Source: Mycobacterium sp. MS1601 (GTDB lineage: Bacteria > Actinomycetota > Actinomycetes > Mycobacteriales > Mycobacteriaceae). Taken from it: DNA of 64,000 nt. The notes below the pieces were generated by a model. It was given only the letters and a program-made list of their open reading frames with translations. It was not told the DNA's origin and did not search any database. The stretch is from contig NZ_CP019420.1 of NCBI RefSeq assembly GCF_001984215.1, positions 1,984,001 to 2,048,000 of the forward strand. The letters are read 5' to 3'. A program made the position numbers and the translations under genes. Below, in pieces: positions 42,403 through 51,362 of this stretch (the stretch's first letter is position 1; each line of letters opens with the position of its first letter).

Positions 42403-42768
42403 TTAGCCAGCGCTGCGGTGCTTGCGTTGAGCGGCGAAGAAATCAGCCCAGGAGACCACCTCTGGGTGCTGCTTGAGCAATGCGCGCCGCTGCCGCTCGG
42501 TCATACCGCCCCAAACGCCGAACTCCACACGATTGTCCAGGGCGTCGGCGCCACATTCGGCGATCACCGGGCAGTGCCTGCAAATGACCGCCGCCTTGCG
42601 CTGCGCGGCGCCACGGACGAAGAGTTCATCAGGATCGGCGCCCCGGCAGCGGGCCTGGGAGACCCATGCGATTCGAGCCTCGCCTTCGGCTCCTTGCAGA
42701 GGGCTGGCCATCGACGCAGACGCGGCGCTTGCGGTGATAGTCCCCGGTGCGGTTCGAACTCCTGACAT
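42403..42768 (-). CDS. whiB4: WhiB4 redox-sensing transcription factor
   Basis: 121 aa WhiB-family [4Fe-4S] protein. Ligand cysteines Cys41, Cys63, Cys66 and Cys72 (C-x21-C-x2-C-x5-C), then the FGVWGGMTERQRRAL turn and a basic C-terminal helix region (AAQRKHRS). WhiB4 senses oxygen and oxidants, and its oxidised apo form binds DNA. The N-terminal extension (residues 1-35) is longer than in some WhiB proteins. ATG 42768, divergent from ponA2 across 290 bases. Ortholog position (Rv3681c) agrees. Confidence 0.95.
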   Translation of the reverse strand: MSGVRTAPGTITASAASASMASPLQGAEGEARIAWVSQARCRGADPDELFVRGAAQRKAAVICRHCPVIAECGADALDNRVEFGVWGGMTERQRRALLKQHPEVVSWADFFAAQRKHRSAG

Positions 42769-43058
42769 CAGCGAACTCCCCTTCGCTCAGGCCGATGTTC
42801 CGGCCAGTGTCCCGTGTGCAAACCGCTGCTGCGATCTACGCCACATTGCGCACTTTTTTGTTACCTGTGTCGCACTGTGTGTCTAAGTTAGGTGGTCAGG
42901 TCGCGTTTTGGCAACAGTCAAATTGCGACTTTTTTGGGACAACCGTGCAGTCACTGCGCCGAACTTTGGTTTCCTCGGGTAAGAAACCCGATTCCCGCAC
43001 GTCCCGCCGGGTACCTGCGGGGATCATCACCGGCTCCTACCCCATTACTCTGTAGACC

Positions 43059-45506
43059 ATGTCGGACCGCCCCCCGGTCGCCGTCTCGCTGATCAAGCTG
43101 GCCTGGTGCTGCTTGCTTGCCAGTGTTCTGACGGCGGCATTGATGTTCCCGGTCGTCGGCGGTCTGGGTCTGGTTTCCAACCGAGCCTCCGATGTCGTCG
43201 CCAACGGCTCGTCCCAACTCGTCGAAGGCGAGATACCCGGTGTCACCACGATGGTGGACGCCAGGGGCAACGTCATCGCCTGGCTCTACACCCAGCGCCG
43301 CTTCGAGGTTCCCACCGACAAAATCGCCGACACGATGAAACTGGCAATCGTGTCCATCGAGGACCATCGGTTTGCCGAACACAACGGAGTCGACTGGCAG
43401 GGCACTCTGACCGGCTTGTCCGGATACATGTCGGGCAACCCCGACACCCGCGGTGGCTCGACCATCGAACAGCAATACGTCAAGAACTATCAGCTGCTGG
43501 TGACCGCGCAGACCGACGCCGAGCGCCGCGCCGCCATCGAGACCACTCCGGCCCGGAAGCTGCGTGAGATCCGGATGGCACTGACGTTGGACAAGACGTT
43601 CACCAAGCCCGAGATCCTGACGCGCTATCTGAACCTGGTCTCATTCGGCAACAACGCCTTCGGCATCCAGGACGCCGCGCAGACCTATTTCGGCATCGAC
43701 GCCTCGGCGCTCAACTGGCAGCAGGCGGCCCTGCTGGCCGGCCTGGTGCAGTCCACGTCGGCCCTGAACCCGTACACCAACCCCGAAGGCGCTCTGGCCC
43801 GTCGCAACGTGGTGCTCGACACCATGATCGAGAACGTGCCCGAGCACGCCGAGGCGCTGCGGGCCGCCAAAGCCGAGCCGCTGGGCATTCTCCCGCAGCC
43901 CCAGGAGTTGCCGCGGGGCTGCATCGCCGCCGGCGACCGGGGATTCTTCTGTGACTACGTGCAGGAGTACCTGGCCCGGGCGGGCATCACCAAGGAGCAG
44001 CTCTCCAAGGGCGGCTACCTGATCCGCACCACGCTCGACCCCGATGTGCAGGCACAGGTGAAGAACGCCATCAACGAGTTCGCGCCCGCCGATCTGGACG
44101 GCGTGGCCAGTGTGATGAGCGTGATCCGGCCCGGCAAGCAGAACCATCCCATCCTGGCGATGGCCAGCAATAGGACCTACGGCCTGAACCTGGATGCCGG
44201 CGAGACCATGCAGCCGCAGCCCTTCTCACTGGTGGGCAACGGCGCGGGATCGGTGTTCAAGGTGTTCACCACGGCGGCGGCCATGGAGATGGGCATGGGT
44301 ATCAACGCGATGCTCGACGTGCCCAGCCGCTTCGAGGCCAAGGGCCTGGGTAGCGGCGGCGCCCGCGGCTGCCCGCGCGACACCTGGTGTGTGCAGAACG
44401 CCGGCGGCTACCGCGGCCAGATGAACATCACCGACGCGCTGGCCACCTCGCCCAACACCGCCTTCGCCAAGCTGATCTCCCAGGTGGGCGTGCAGAAGAC
44501 GGTGGACATGGCCGTGCGCCTGGGCCTGCGGTCCTACGCCGAGCCGGGCACCGCCCGCGACTACGATCCGGAGAGCAACGAAAGTCTCGCCGACTTCGTC
44601 AAGCGGCAGAACCTGGGCTCCTTCACCCTCGGTCCCATCGAGGTCAACGCGCTCGAGCTGTCGAACGTCGCGGCCACCATCGCCTCGGGCGGTGTGTGGT
44701 GCCCGCCCAACCCGATCGACAAGGTTTTCGACCGCGACGGCAACGAGGTCGCCGTCACCACCGCCACCTGCGAGCAGGTGGTTCCCGAAGGTCTGGCCAA
44801 CACGCTGGCCAACGCCATGAGTGAGGACGACCGGGGCTCCGGCACCGCGGCCTCAGCCGCCGGTTCGGTGGGCTGGACGCTGCCGATGTCCGGCAAGACC
44901 GGCACCACCGAGGCCAACCGGTCGTCGGGCTTCCTGGGGTTCACCAACCAGCTGGCTGCCGCCAACTACATCTACGACGACTCCACCGAGCCGAGTGAAC
45001 TGTGCTCATTCCCGTTGCGCCAGTGCGGATCGGGCAGCCTGTTCGGTGGTAACGAGCCGGCCCGCACCTGGTTCACCGCGATGGAGCCCATCGCCACCAA
45101 CTACGGCGAGGTGGTGCTTCCGCCCACCGATCCGCGGTATGTGGAGGGCGCACCCGGCGGCCGGGTGCCCAGCGTGGCCGGCCTGACGCAGGACGCCGCA
45201 CGCGAACGTCTGCGCAGCGCCGGTTTCCAGGTGGCCGACCAGGCCACCCCTGTCAACAGCGGGTCGCCTCAGGGCACGGTGGTCGGTACCTCACCCACCG
45301 GTCAGACCGTGCCGGGATCCATCATCACGATCCAGATCAGCAACGGCATCCCGCCGGCACCTCCACCGCCTCCTGCCGGTGTTCCGCCGCCGGGGGCGCC
45401 GCCGGAGTTCGGCCAGACCGTGGTGCAGATCCCGGGTCTGCCTCCGATCACGGTGCCGGTGCTGATCCCGCCCGCACCTGCTCCGCCGCCCCCGCCGCCG
45501 CCGTAA
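43059..45506 (+). CDS. ponA2: Bifunctional penicillin-binding protein PonA2
   Basis: 815 aa class A PBP. An N-terminal membrane anchor (LIKLAWCCLLASVLTAALMF) precedes the glycosyltransferase domain (GT51), with SIEDHRFAEHNGVD (catalytic Glu) and GGSTIEQQYVKN. The transpeptidase domain has SVFK (active Ser, in GNGAGSVFKVF), SPNTAF (SxN) and SGKTGTTE (KTG). One PASTA domain follows (GRVPSVAGLTQDAARERLRS), with a proline-rich tail after it. It polymerises and crosslinks peptidoglycan, and PonA2 is linked to stress and dormancy survival. TACTCT (43046-43051) is 7 bases before ATG, suggesting a leaderless mRNA. Confidence 0.96.
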   Translation: MSDRPPVAVSLIKLAWCCLLASVLTAALMFPVVGGLGLVSNRASDVVANGSSQLVEGEIPGVTTMVDARGNVIAWLYTQRRFEVPTDKIADTMKLAIVSIEDHRFAEHNGVDWQGTLTGLSGYMSGNPDTRGGSTIEQQYVKNYQLLVTAQTDAERRAAIETTPARKLREIRMALTLDKTFTKPEILTRYLNLVSFGNNAFGIQDAAQTYFGIDASALNWQQAALLAGLVQSTSALNPYTNPEGALARRNVVLDTMIENVPEHAEALRAAKAEPLGILPQPQELPRGCIAAGDRGFFCDYVQEYLARAGITKEQLSKGGYLIRTTLDPDVQAQVKNAINEFAPADLDGVASVMSVIRPGKQNHPILAMASNRTYGLNLDAGETMQPQPFSLVGNGAGSVFKVFTTAAAMEMGMGINAMLDVPSRFEAKGLGSGGARGCPRDTWCVQNAGGYRGQMNITDALATSPNTAFAKLISQVGVQKTVDMAVRLGLRSYAEPGTARDYDPESNESLADFVKRQNLGSFTLGPIEVNALELSNVAATIASGGVWCPPNPIDKVFDRDGNEVAVTTATCEQVVPEGLANTLANAMSEDDRGSGTAASAAGSVGWTLPMSGKTGTTEANRSSGFLGFTNQLAAANYIYDDSTEPSELCSFPLRQCGSGSLFGGNEPARTWFTAMEPIATNYGEVVLPPTDPRYVEGAPGGRVPSVAGLTQDAARERLRSAGFQVADQATPVNSGSPQGTVVGTSPTGQTVPGSIITIQISNGIPPAPPPPPAGVPPPGAPPEFGQTVVQIPGLPPITVPVLIPPAPAPPPPPPP

Positions 45507-45632
45507 CTGGCGTCGCTGTCGAGCCGGAGGCCGAGAGTGCGCGGGGGTTCCCCCCAGCGCAGTAGAGGGCGCGTACGAGCAGTCGACGGAGCTCCGGCTC
45601 GCGAAGCCGGGGCGCGGCAGTAGGCTGCATAC

Positions 45633-46595
45633 ATGGCTGCCGCATTGCAGGTTCTGAAGAACACCGCAGCAGTGGCGCTCGGCACGACGGTCGCCGGCAT
45701 CGGGTATGCCGCGATCATCGAACGCAATGCGTTCGTCGTGCGCGAGGTCACCATGCCGGTGCTGTCACCGGGGTCCTCGCCGCTGCGGGTGCTGCACCTG
45801 TCGGACATCCACATGCGACCGGGACAGCGCCGCAAGCAGGCGTGGCTGCGTGAGCTGGCCGGGTGGGAACCCGACCTGGTGGTCAACACCGGCGATAACC
45901 TGTCGCACCCCAAGGCCGTTCCCGCCGTGGTGCAGTCGCTGGGTGATCTGCTCTCGGTGCCGGGCCTGTTTGTCTTCGGCAGCAACGACTACTTCGCGCC
46001 GACACCGAAGAATCCGGCGAAGTACCTGACCGACAAAGAGTTTCGTATCCATGGCCAGCCACTGCCGTGGCAGGACCTGCGGGCGGCGTTCACCGAACGT
46101 GGCTGGTTGGACATGACCCACACCCGCCGCGAACTCGAGGTGGCCGGTGTCAGCATCGCGGTGGCAGGTGTGGACGACTCGCACATCGACCGCGACCGCT
46201 ACGAAACCATCGCCGGGCCCGCCAGCGCGGCGGCGAATCTGCGTCTGGGCCTTACACATTCGCCGTACACCCGGGTGCTCGATCGTTTCGCGGCCGACGG
46301 CTACCAGCTGATCATGGCGGGCCACACCCATGGCGGGCAGCTGTGCCTGCCGTTCTACGGCGCCATCGTCACCAACTGCGATCTGGATCCGTCACGCGCC
46401 AAGGGTGTGTCACGCTGGGGCGCCGACACCGCGCTGCATGTCTCCGCGGGTATCGGGACGTCTCCCTATGCGCCGCTGCGGTTCTGCTGCCGGCCGGAGG
46501 CGACGTTGCTGACGCTCATCGCGGCACCCACCGGCGGGCGGGACTCCAGCAGCACGCTCGGGCACTCGCATCCCACCGCGTCGTCCGTGCATTGA
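45633..46595 (+). CDS. Calcineurin-like metallophosphoesterase (Rv3683-like)
   Basis: 320 aa. A membrane anchor at the N-terminus ([17 protein letters not shown]) precedes a metallophosphoesterase domain with [31 protein letters not shown] (in place of GNHD) and [13 protein letters not shown]. Resembles YkuE/YaeI-type phosphoesterases acting at the membrane on lipid substrates. TAGGCT (45621-45626) lies 6 bases before ATG. The stop overlaps the start of the following cysteine-synthase-like gene (TTGA). Substrate unknown. Confidence 0.9.
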   Translation: MAAALQVLKNTAAVALGTTVAGIGYAAIIERNAFVVREVTMPVLSPGSSPLRVLHLSDIHMRPGQRRKQAWLRELAGWEPDLVVNTGDNLSHPKAVPAVVQSLGDLLSVPGLFVFGSNDYFAPTPKNPAKYLTDKEFRIHGQPLPWQDLRAAFTERGWLDMTHTRRELEVAGVSIAVAGVDDSHIDRDRYETIAGPASAAANLRLGLTHSPYTRVLDRFAADGYQLIMAGHTHGGQLCLPFYGAIVTNCDLDPSRAKGVSRWGADTALHVSAGIGTSPYAPLRFCCRPEATLLTLIAAPTGGRDSSSTLGHSHPTASSVH

Positions 46596-47686
46596 CCCGG
46601 ATCGTCGACCGCGGCCGCTCGCGCCTGTGGCTGGACAACGCGGTCCGGCTCATCGAGGCCGACGCACGGCGCAGCGCGGACACCCACCTGCTGAGGTACC
46701 CGCTGCCGACGTCGTGGTGTGACGGTGTGGATGTCCAGCTGTATCTGAAGGACGAGACGACGCACATCACCGGCAGCCTCAAGCACCGGTTGGCGCGCTC
46801 GTTGTTCCTCTACGCGTTGTGCAACGGCTGGGTCCAGGAGGGCACCACCGTGGTCGAGGCTTCCTCCGGGTCGACGGCGGTGTCCGAAGCCTATTTCGCG
46901 GCGATGCTGGGCCTGCCGTTCATCGCGGTGATGCCCGCGTCCACCAGTTCGTCGAAGGTGGCGCTGATCGAGGCGCAAGGCGGCCGTTGCCATTTCGTGC
47001 AGCGCTCATCGGAGGTGTACGCCGAGGCACACCGGCTGGCCCAGGAAACCGGCGGACACTATCTGGACCAGTTCACCAATGCCGAGCGCGCCACGGACTG
47101 GCGGGGCAACAACAACATCGCCGAGTCGATCTTTTCCCAGATGCGCGACGAGAAGCACCCGATCCCGGATTGGATTGTCGTCGGGGCAGGCACCGGCGGC
47201 ACCAGTGCCACCCTGGGCCGCTACATCCGCTACCGCCGCCACGACACTCGGCTGTGTGTGGTCGACCCGGAGAACTCGGCGTTCTTCGAGTCCTACGAAC
47301 GTGGCGAAGACGTGGTCACCGGGGCGTCGTCACGCATCGAGGGCATCGGCCGTCCGCGGGTGGAACCATCGTTTCTGCCGGACGTGGTGGATCGGATGGT
47401 CAGTGTGCCCGATGCCGCGTCGGTGGCCGCCGCCCATCACGTGAGTCGGGTGCTGGGTCGACGTGTCGGGGCGTCGACAGGCACCAACATCTGGGGCGCA
47501 TTCGGTTTGCTCGCGGAGATGGTGGAACAGGGTCGCAGTGGATCGGTGGTGACGTTGCTGGCCGACAGCGGTGACCGCTATGCCGACACCTACTTCTCCG
47601 ACGAGTGGCTGGCGAACATGGAACTGGACACCAGCGGGCCCGCCGCGAAGCTGTCGGAGTTCGAAAGGTCTTGTTCCTGGAGCTGA
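46592..47686 (+). CDS. PLP-dependent cysteine synthase family protein (Rv3684-like)
   Basis: 364 aa fold-type II PLP enzyme. The PLP lysine is in [15 protein letters not shown], the substrate loop is [15 protein letters not shown] (equivalent to the SGNTG loop) and the phosphate loop is [14 protein letters not shown]. Closest in plan to cysteine synthase/cystathionine beta-synthase, but the loop has SSGSTA instead of TSGNTG, so it may act as a lyase or desulfhydrase. TTG 46592 overlaps the phosphoesterase stop. The last ~97 bases overlap an antisense small ORF. C-terminus [10 protein letters not shown]. Confidence 0.87.
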   Translation: MTRIVDRGRSRLWLDNAVRLIEADARRSADTHLLRYPLPTSWCDGVDVQLYLKDETTHITGSLKHRLARSLFLYALCNGWVQEGTTVVEASSGSTAVSEAYFAAMLGLPFIAVMPASTSSSKVALIEAQGGRCHFVQRSSEVYAEAHRLAQETGGHYLDQFTNAERATDWRGNNNIAESIFSQMRDEKHPIPDWIVVGAGTGGTSATLGRYIRYRRHDTRLCVVDPENSAFFESYERGEDVVTGASSRIEGIGRPRVEPSFLPDVVDRMVSVPDAASVAAAHHVSRVLGRRVGASTGTNIWGAFGLLAEMVEQGRSGSVVTLLADSGDRYADTYFSDEWLANMELDTSGPAAKLSEFERSCSWS

Positions 47687-47775
47687 TCCACTGCCCCGTC
47701 ATCGGAGGTCAGGAACAGCCAGAGTGCCGCCAACGCGAAAAAGCCGCCGTAGATCGCTGCGCCCAAACCCGTCAT
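47590..47775 (-). CDS. Candidate small single-pass membrane protein, antisense to the preceding gene end
   Basis: 61 aa from ATG 47775 ([20 protein letters not shown]), one clear membrane helix followed by an acidic, serine-rich tail. AAGGTGGA lies about 6 bases upstream, a convincing ribosome binding site, which is why I keep it despite overlapping the end of the cysteine-synthase-like gene by 97 bases. No homolog recognised. It could be a genuine small membrane protein or a chance frame. Confidence 0.5.
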   Translation of the reverse strand: MTGLGAAIYGGFFALAALWLFLTSDDGAVDQLQEQDLSNSDSFAAGPLVSSSMFASHSSEK

Positions 47776-47956
47776 GGCCGGTCCACCTTTTCGTGTCATC
47801 TACCTGGTGCGCAGTGTGCGCCCGCTTAGGACTGTCAACGCCTGCGACACGCCTTTTCCATCCCGATCGAGTCGTTTCTGTGCAAAACGCTGCCGTGGGT
47901 TCTGTTCCCACATCCCCGGATCTTTATGCGTTTGGCTTCGCAGGCCACCCGTGCGA

Positions 47957-47962
47957 TACGCT
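47957..47962 (+). promoter_or_regulatory. tRNA-Pro -10 element
   Basis: TACGCT lies 14 bases upstream of the mature tRNA 5' end, with TTGGCT (47932-47937) 19 bases further upstream as a possible -35. Confidence 0.45.
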
Positions 47963-47976
47963 GTCGGGGCTTCACG

Positions 47977-48050
47977 CGGGGTGTGGCGCAGCTTGGTAGC
48001 GTGCTTCGTTCGGGACGAAGAGGTCGTGGGTTCGAATCCCGCCACCCCGA
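47977..48050 (+). tRNA. tRNA-Pro (CGG)
   Basis: Acceptor CGGGGTG/CACCCCG, D arm GCGC/GCGT-type, anticodon stem CTTCG/CGAAG with loop TTCGGGA (anticodon CGG), T arm GTGGG/CCCGC with TTCGAAT. Discriminator A. CCA is not encoded. It marks the left edge of a segment where conserved mycobacterial order is interrupted. Confidence 0.96.
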
Positions 48051-48070
48051 CTCGTGTGATCGCAGTTGAG

Positions 48071-48104
48071 AGGCCCTGACCGGGATATCCGGTCAGGGCC
48101 TTTT
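48071..48104 (+). terminator. tRNA-Pro intrinsic terminator
   Basis: AGGCCCTGACCGG (48071-48083) pairs perfectly with CCGGTCAGGGCCT (48089-48101), followed by TTTT. A textbook rho-independent terminator 21 bases after the tRNA. Confidence 0.92.
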
Positions 48105-48181
48105 CCTGTTCTGTCGGCCTTGTTCGTCAGTGAGTGTGCCCACCGCCGCGGCCGGTCGTTCACCTGCTGTTCGTTTGCGCC

Positions 48182-48221
48182 TGAATTCGATGATTGTCAA
48201 TATCGATGTATGTCGAATTCA
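48182..48221 (+). promoter_or_regulatory. arsR1 operator region
   Basis: Inverted repeat TGAATTCGA (48182-48190) and TCGAATTCA (48213-48221). Between them lie TTGTCAAT (48194-48201) and ATCGATG. The right arm overlaps the arsR start codon. TTCGATG and TTGTCAAT also occur upstream of the second arsR (52713, 52746), so these are likely repressor-site elements. Confidence 0.5.
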
Positions 48222-48581
48222 GCTGACGTGACAGACGCCTGTTGCGACACACCGCCACTACTGACGGAGCCGCTGTCCGAGCAGGCCGCCGTGGAGATGG
48301 CCAAGAAGCTCAAGGCTCTGTCAGACCCGGTGCGACTGCGACTCTTCAGCGCCATCGCCAGCCACGCCGGTGGCGAGGCCTGCGTCTGCGACATCTCCGG
48401 CGGCATCGACGTCTCCCAGCCCACGGTGTCGCATCACCTGAAAGTCCTGCGCGACGCCGGCCTGCTGACTTCCGAGCGTCGGGCCTCATGGGTCTATTAC
48501 GCCGTGGTCCCGGCCGCCCTCGGCGAGCTCTCAGCGCTGCTGGCCCTCAATGCCGGCGCACTCGCGGAGGCGACCGCGTGA
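48210..48581 (+). CDS. arsR: ArsR/SmtB family arsenic-responsive repressor 1
   Basis: 123 aa winged-helix metalloregulator. CVCDISGGIDVSQPTVSHHL combines the alpha3 CxC arsenite-binding pair (with a further Cys pair at DACCDTPP near the N-terminus) and the DNA recognition helix. Derepresses on As(III)/Sb(III) binding. ATG 48210 begins MSNSADVTDACCD. Its stop overlaps the acr3 start (GTGA), giving an arsR-acr3-arsC operon. A direct relative lies at 52766. Confidence 0.92.
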   Translation: MSNSADVTDACCDTPPLLTEPLSEQAAVEMAKKLKALSDPVRLRLFSAIASHAGGEACVCDISGGIDVSQPTVSHHLKVLRDAGLLTSERRASWVYYAVVPAALGELSALLALNAGALAEATA

Positions 48582-49684
48582 CCGACACCGCGACATCGGC
48601 GCCCGTCGTGGCGAAGCTCTCCACCCTGGACCGGTTCCTGCCGGTGTGGATCGGCCTTGCGATGGCAGCCGGTCTACTCCTGGGCCGATGGGTTCCCGGC
48701 CTGAACACAGCGCTGGAAGGTGTTCAGATCGACGGCATCTCGCTGCCGATCGCCCTGGGCCTGCTGATCATGATGTATCCGGTGCTGGCGAAGGTGCGCT
48801 ACGACCGGCTCGACACGGTGACCGGTGACCGCAAGCTGCTGGTGAGCTCGCTGTTCTTGAACTGGGCGTTCGGACCCGCGCTGATGTTCGCCCTGGCGTG
48901 GCTGATGCTGCCGGATCTGCCCGAATACCGCACCGGGCTGATCATCGTGGGCCTGGCCCGTTGCATCGCCATGGTCATCATCTGGAACGACCTCGCCTGC
49001 GGTGACCGTGAGGCTGCCGCCGTCCTGGTGGCACTGAACTCGATCTTCCAGGTGATCATGTTCGCCGTCCTGGGCTGGTTCTATCTGTCGGTACTGCCCG
49101 GATGGCTCGGTTTGGAACAGACCACCATCAACACCTCGCCCTGGCAGATCGCCAAGTCCGTGCTGATCTTCCTCGGCATCCCCCTGCTGGCCGGCTACCT
49201 CTCGCGACGCCTCGGCGAGAAGACCAAAGGCCGCCACTGGTACGAGACCACGTTCCTGCCCCGAATCGGACCGTGGGCACTGTACGGGCTGCTGTTCACC
49301 ATCGTCATCCTCTTTGCTCTGCAGGGCGAACAGATCACCAGTCAGCCCCTCGACGTGGTACGTATCGCGCTGCCGCTGCTGGCTTACTTCGCCATCATGT
49401 GGGGCGGGGGCTACCTGCTCGGTGCAGCGATCGGTCTGGGCTATCAGCGCACCACGACACTGGCGTTCACCGCTGCAGGCAACAACTTCGAGCTCGCCAT
49501 CGCGGTCGCCATCGCCACCTACGGGGCCACCTCAGGCCAAGCTCTGGCCGGTGTGGTCGGCCCTCTGATCGAGGTCCCGGTCCTGGTCGCCCTGGTCTAC
49601 GTGTCCCTGGCCCTGCGCCGACGCTTCTCCGACACACACACCGCCACGCCCGGCACCACCGCCTCGATGACAAAGGAGCCGTAA
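48578..49684 (+). CDS. acr3: ACR3 arsenite efflux transporter
   Basis: 368 aa, ten membrane helices, ACR3 (BART superfamily) arsenite/H+ antiporter. The essential cysteine is Cys129 in VGLARCIAMVIIWNDLA. The conserved helix region FTAAGNNFELAIAVAIA lies near 295-311, and the N-terminal LSTLDRFLPVWIGLAMAAG is typical. Extrudes As(OH)3 produced by the downstream reductase. GTG 48578 is coupled to arsR. The gene is often labelled arsB, but the sequence is ACR3-type, not ArsB-type. Confidence 0.95.
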   Translation: MTDTATSAPVVAKLSTLDRFLPVWIGLAMAAGLLLGRWVPGLNTALEGVQIDGISLPIALGLLIMMYPVLAKVRYDRLDTVTGDRKLLVSSLFLNWAFGPALMFALAWLMLPDLPEYRTGLIIVGLARCIAMVIIWNDLACGDREAAAVLVALNSIFQVIMFAVLGWFYLSVLPGWLGLEQTTINTSPWQIAKSVLIFLGIPLLAGYLSRRLGEKTKGRHWYETTFLPRIGPWALYGLLFTIVILFALQGEQITSQPLDVVRIALPLLAYFAIMWGGGYLLGAAIGLGYQRTTTLAFTAAGNNFELAIAVAIATYGATSGQALAGVVGPLIEVPVLVALVYVSLALRRRFSDTHTATPGTTASMTKEP

Positions 49685-49688
49685 CACC

Positions 49689-49733
49689 ATGTCCGACAGC
49701 CCCGCGGCCCTGCGTGCAGGACTGACCCGATGA
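49689..49733 (+). CDS. Possible 14-codon leader peptide before arsC
   Basis: Short frame MSDSPAALRAGLTR, whose stop overlaps the arsC ATG (ATGA). AAAGGAG lies about 10 bases upstream of it, while arsC itself lacks a good ribosome site. It could deliver ribosomes to arsC by coupling, or be a decayed gene remnant, since MSDS resembles the arsC start MSES. Confidence 0.35.
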   Translation: MSDSPAALRAGLTR

Positions 49734-50149
49734 GCGAATCCACCACGCCGTCAGTGCTGTTCGTCTGCGTCAAGAACGGCGGCAAGTCGCAGATGGCCGC
49801 CGGGCTCCTGCGCCAACTCGCCGGCGACTCCGTCATCGTCCACTCGGCGGGCACCAAACCCGGCAATGCCATCAACGATCTGTCCGCTCGGGCGCTGCTG
49901 GAGGTGGGCGTCGACATCACCGGTGAGCATCCCAAGCCGGTGGACTACCGACTCGCCCGCGTTGTTGACCTGGTGGTCACCCTCGGCCGGGAGGCACACC
50001 TCGAACCGTTACCCGGCACCCCGGTGCAGAACTGGGACACCGACGAACCCTCCGAACGCGGCATCGACGGACTGGAACGTATGCGCCTTGTCCGCGACGA
50101 CATCGCCACCCGAGTCCGCCAGTTGCACACCACCCTCACCGGCACCTGA
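49730..50149 (+). CDS. arsC: ArsC-like arsenate reductase (LMW-phosphatase fold) with altered P-loop
   Basis: 139 aa LMW protein-tyrosine-phosphatase-fold reductase of the type that reduces As(V) to As(III), in actinobacteria with mycothiol. The P-loop is CVKNGGKS (Cys13 to Ser20), with Lys19 where CX5R proteins have Arg. The general acid region is NWDTDEPSERGIDGL. A single active-site Cys suggests the mycothiol-dependent mechanism. Start overlaps a short leader frame. The 3' end overlaps the convergent MFS gene by 14 bases. Confidence 0.87.
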   Translation: MSESTTPSVLFVCVKNGGKSQMAAGLLRQLAGDSVIVHSAGTKPGNAINDLSARALLEVGVDITGEHPKPVDYRLARVVDLVVTLGREAHLEPLPGTPVQNWDTDEPSERGIDGLERMRLVRDDIATRVRQLHTTLTGT

Positions 50150-51362
50150 GATCCGCGCTCGGTGTCACGCTGAAGCGCGGCTTGGTGACCAGGCCCAGCA
50201 GCGCCCCCACCCCGGCAATGGCTCCCAGTGCGACGAACATCGCCGCATAACCGCCGAGCACGCTGGCCAGAGCTGCGCCGACGAACGGGCCGACAGCCGT
50301 GGCGATCATGATCGGTGCATTCAACAGCGCGCTGAGGTGGCCGTAATGTGTTGCACCCCAACGCTCGGTGACCGCGGTAGCTTGCAGCAGCGTCATGATG
50401 CCGCGCGTCACTCCGGCACCGATCGCCACAACCACCAGCGCCGCGTATGAGGTGAACACACCAAGCAGGGCGGTGGTGACGGCAACGCCGGCCATGATGA
50501 GCACCGTGCGCGAAACGACGCCGACGCGACGCACCAAGGTTTGGTAACCGAGGCGGCCCAACACCTGGCCGGCACCGCCCAGGCCCAGTGCCACCGCGGC
50601 GGCACCGGTGCTGACACCCCGTTGGTTCATCAGCGGCACCAGGTTGGCAATCACGGCGTAGGAGGCCAAGCCGGACAGCGCGAACGCTGCCACCAAGGCC
50701 AGAAACGACCCGCTTCGGGCGGTGCGGGTGGCCGGCTCGACCTCGTGCTCGGTCGTGACCGGCGGCCACGGGCGCCGCAGTCCGAAGAAATGCGCAGGAA
50801 TGGTGATCACCGCCAACACGGCAGCCAGAACCAGATAAGTGTCGCGCCAGCTCAGGTGAGCAGACAGCGCAGCGGTCAACGGGGCGAACACGGTGCTGGA
50901 GAACCCGGCCACCAATGTCAACACGGTGAGCGCACGCACCGCGTCCACACCGAAGAACCGCGTCAGCGCCGCGAAGGCGGGTGCATAGAATATGCCGCTC
51001 ATCGCAACGCCGGAGAGCACCCAGGCGGCGGCGAACCAACCGAAGCTGGGAGCGGTGCTCACCGCGATCACGGAGATGACACCGAGCACCGAGCCGCCCG
51101 TCATGATCCATCGCGGTCCGATCCGGTCCAACCAGCGTCCGACCGGGATGCCGACCAACGCTGAGGTCACCAAACCCGCGGAGAATGCTGCCGTGACCGC
51201 GGGTGCTGACCAACCGGTGTCCGCGCTGATCTGTGGCGACAGCACGGTGAAGGCGTAGTAGAGCACACCCCAGCTGGTGATCTCTGTGACGCACAGCGTC
51301 AACAGCACCCAGCGCAGCCCGTGGGCTGCGCTGGGTGCGCGATGTCCTTGGTTCTTCGTCAT
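50136..51362 (-). CDS. MFS transporter of the ars locus
   Basis: 408 aa, twelve membrane helices. The MFS loop 2-3 motif is IPVGRWLDRIGPRWIM. The N-terminal half begins GLRWVLLTLCVTEITSWGVLYY. Its start ATG overlaps the stop of the flavoprotein monooxygenase (ATGA), so the two are coupled. Sits in an arsenic locus and may export an arsenic species, organoarsenical or other product of the flavoprotein. Not identifiable as ArsJ, since no GAPDH-like partner is present. Confidence 0.85.
   Translation of the reverse strand: MTKNQGHRAPSAAHGLRWVLLTLCVTEITSWGVLYYAFTVLSPQISADTGWSAPAVTAAFSAGLVTSALVGIPVGRWLDRIGPRWIMTGGSVLGVISVIAVSTAPSFGWFAAAWVLSGVAMSGIFYAPAFAALTRFFGVDAVRALTVLTLVAGFSSTVFAPLTAALSAHLSWRDTYLVLAAVLAVITIPAHFFGLRRPWPPVTTEHEVEPATRTARSGSFLALVAAFALSGLASYAVIANLVPLMNQRGVSTGAAAVALGLGGAGQVLGRLGYQTLVRRVGVVSRTVLIMAGVAVTTALLGVFTSYAALVVVAIGAGVTRGIMTLLQATAVTERWGATHYGHLSALLNAPIMIATAVGPFVGAALASVLGGYAAMFVALGAIAGVGALLGLVTKPRFSVTPSADLRCR

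Noticed and set aside
47977..48050. tRNA-Pro 3' end as an integration (att) site
   Set aside because: I found no integrase and no repeated copy of the tRNA 3' end up to 57732, so only a boundary is noted, not an island with defined ends.
48578..49684. ArsB annotation for the arsenite transporter
   Set aside because: Cys129 context and helix pattern match ACR3, not the 12-helix ArsB family.
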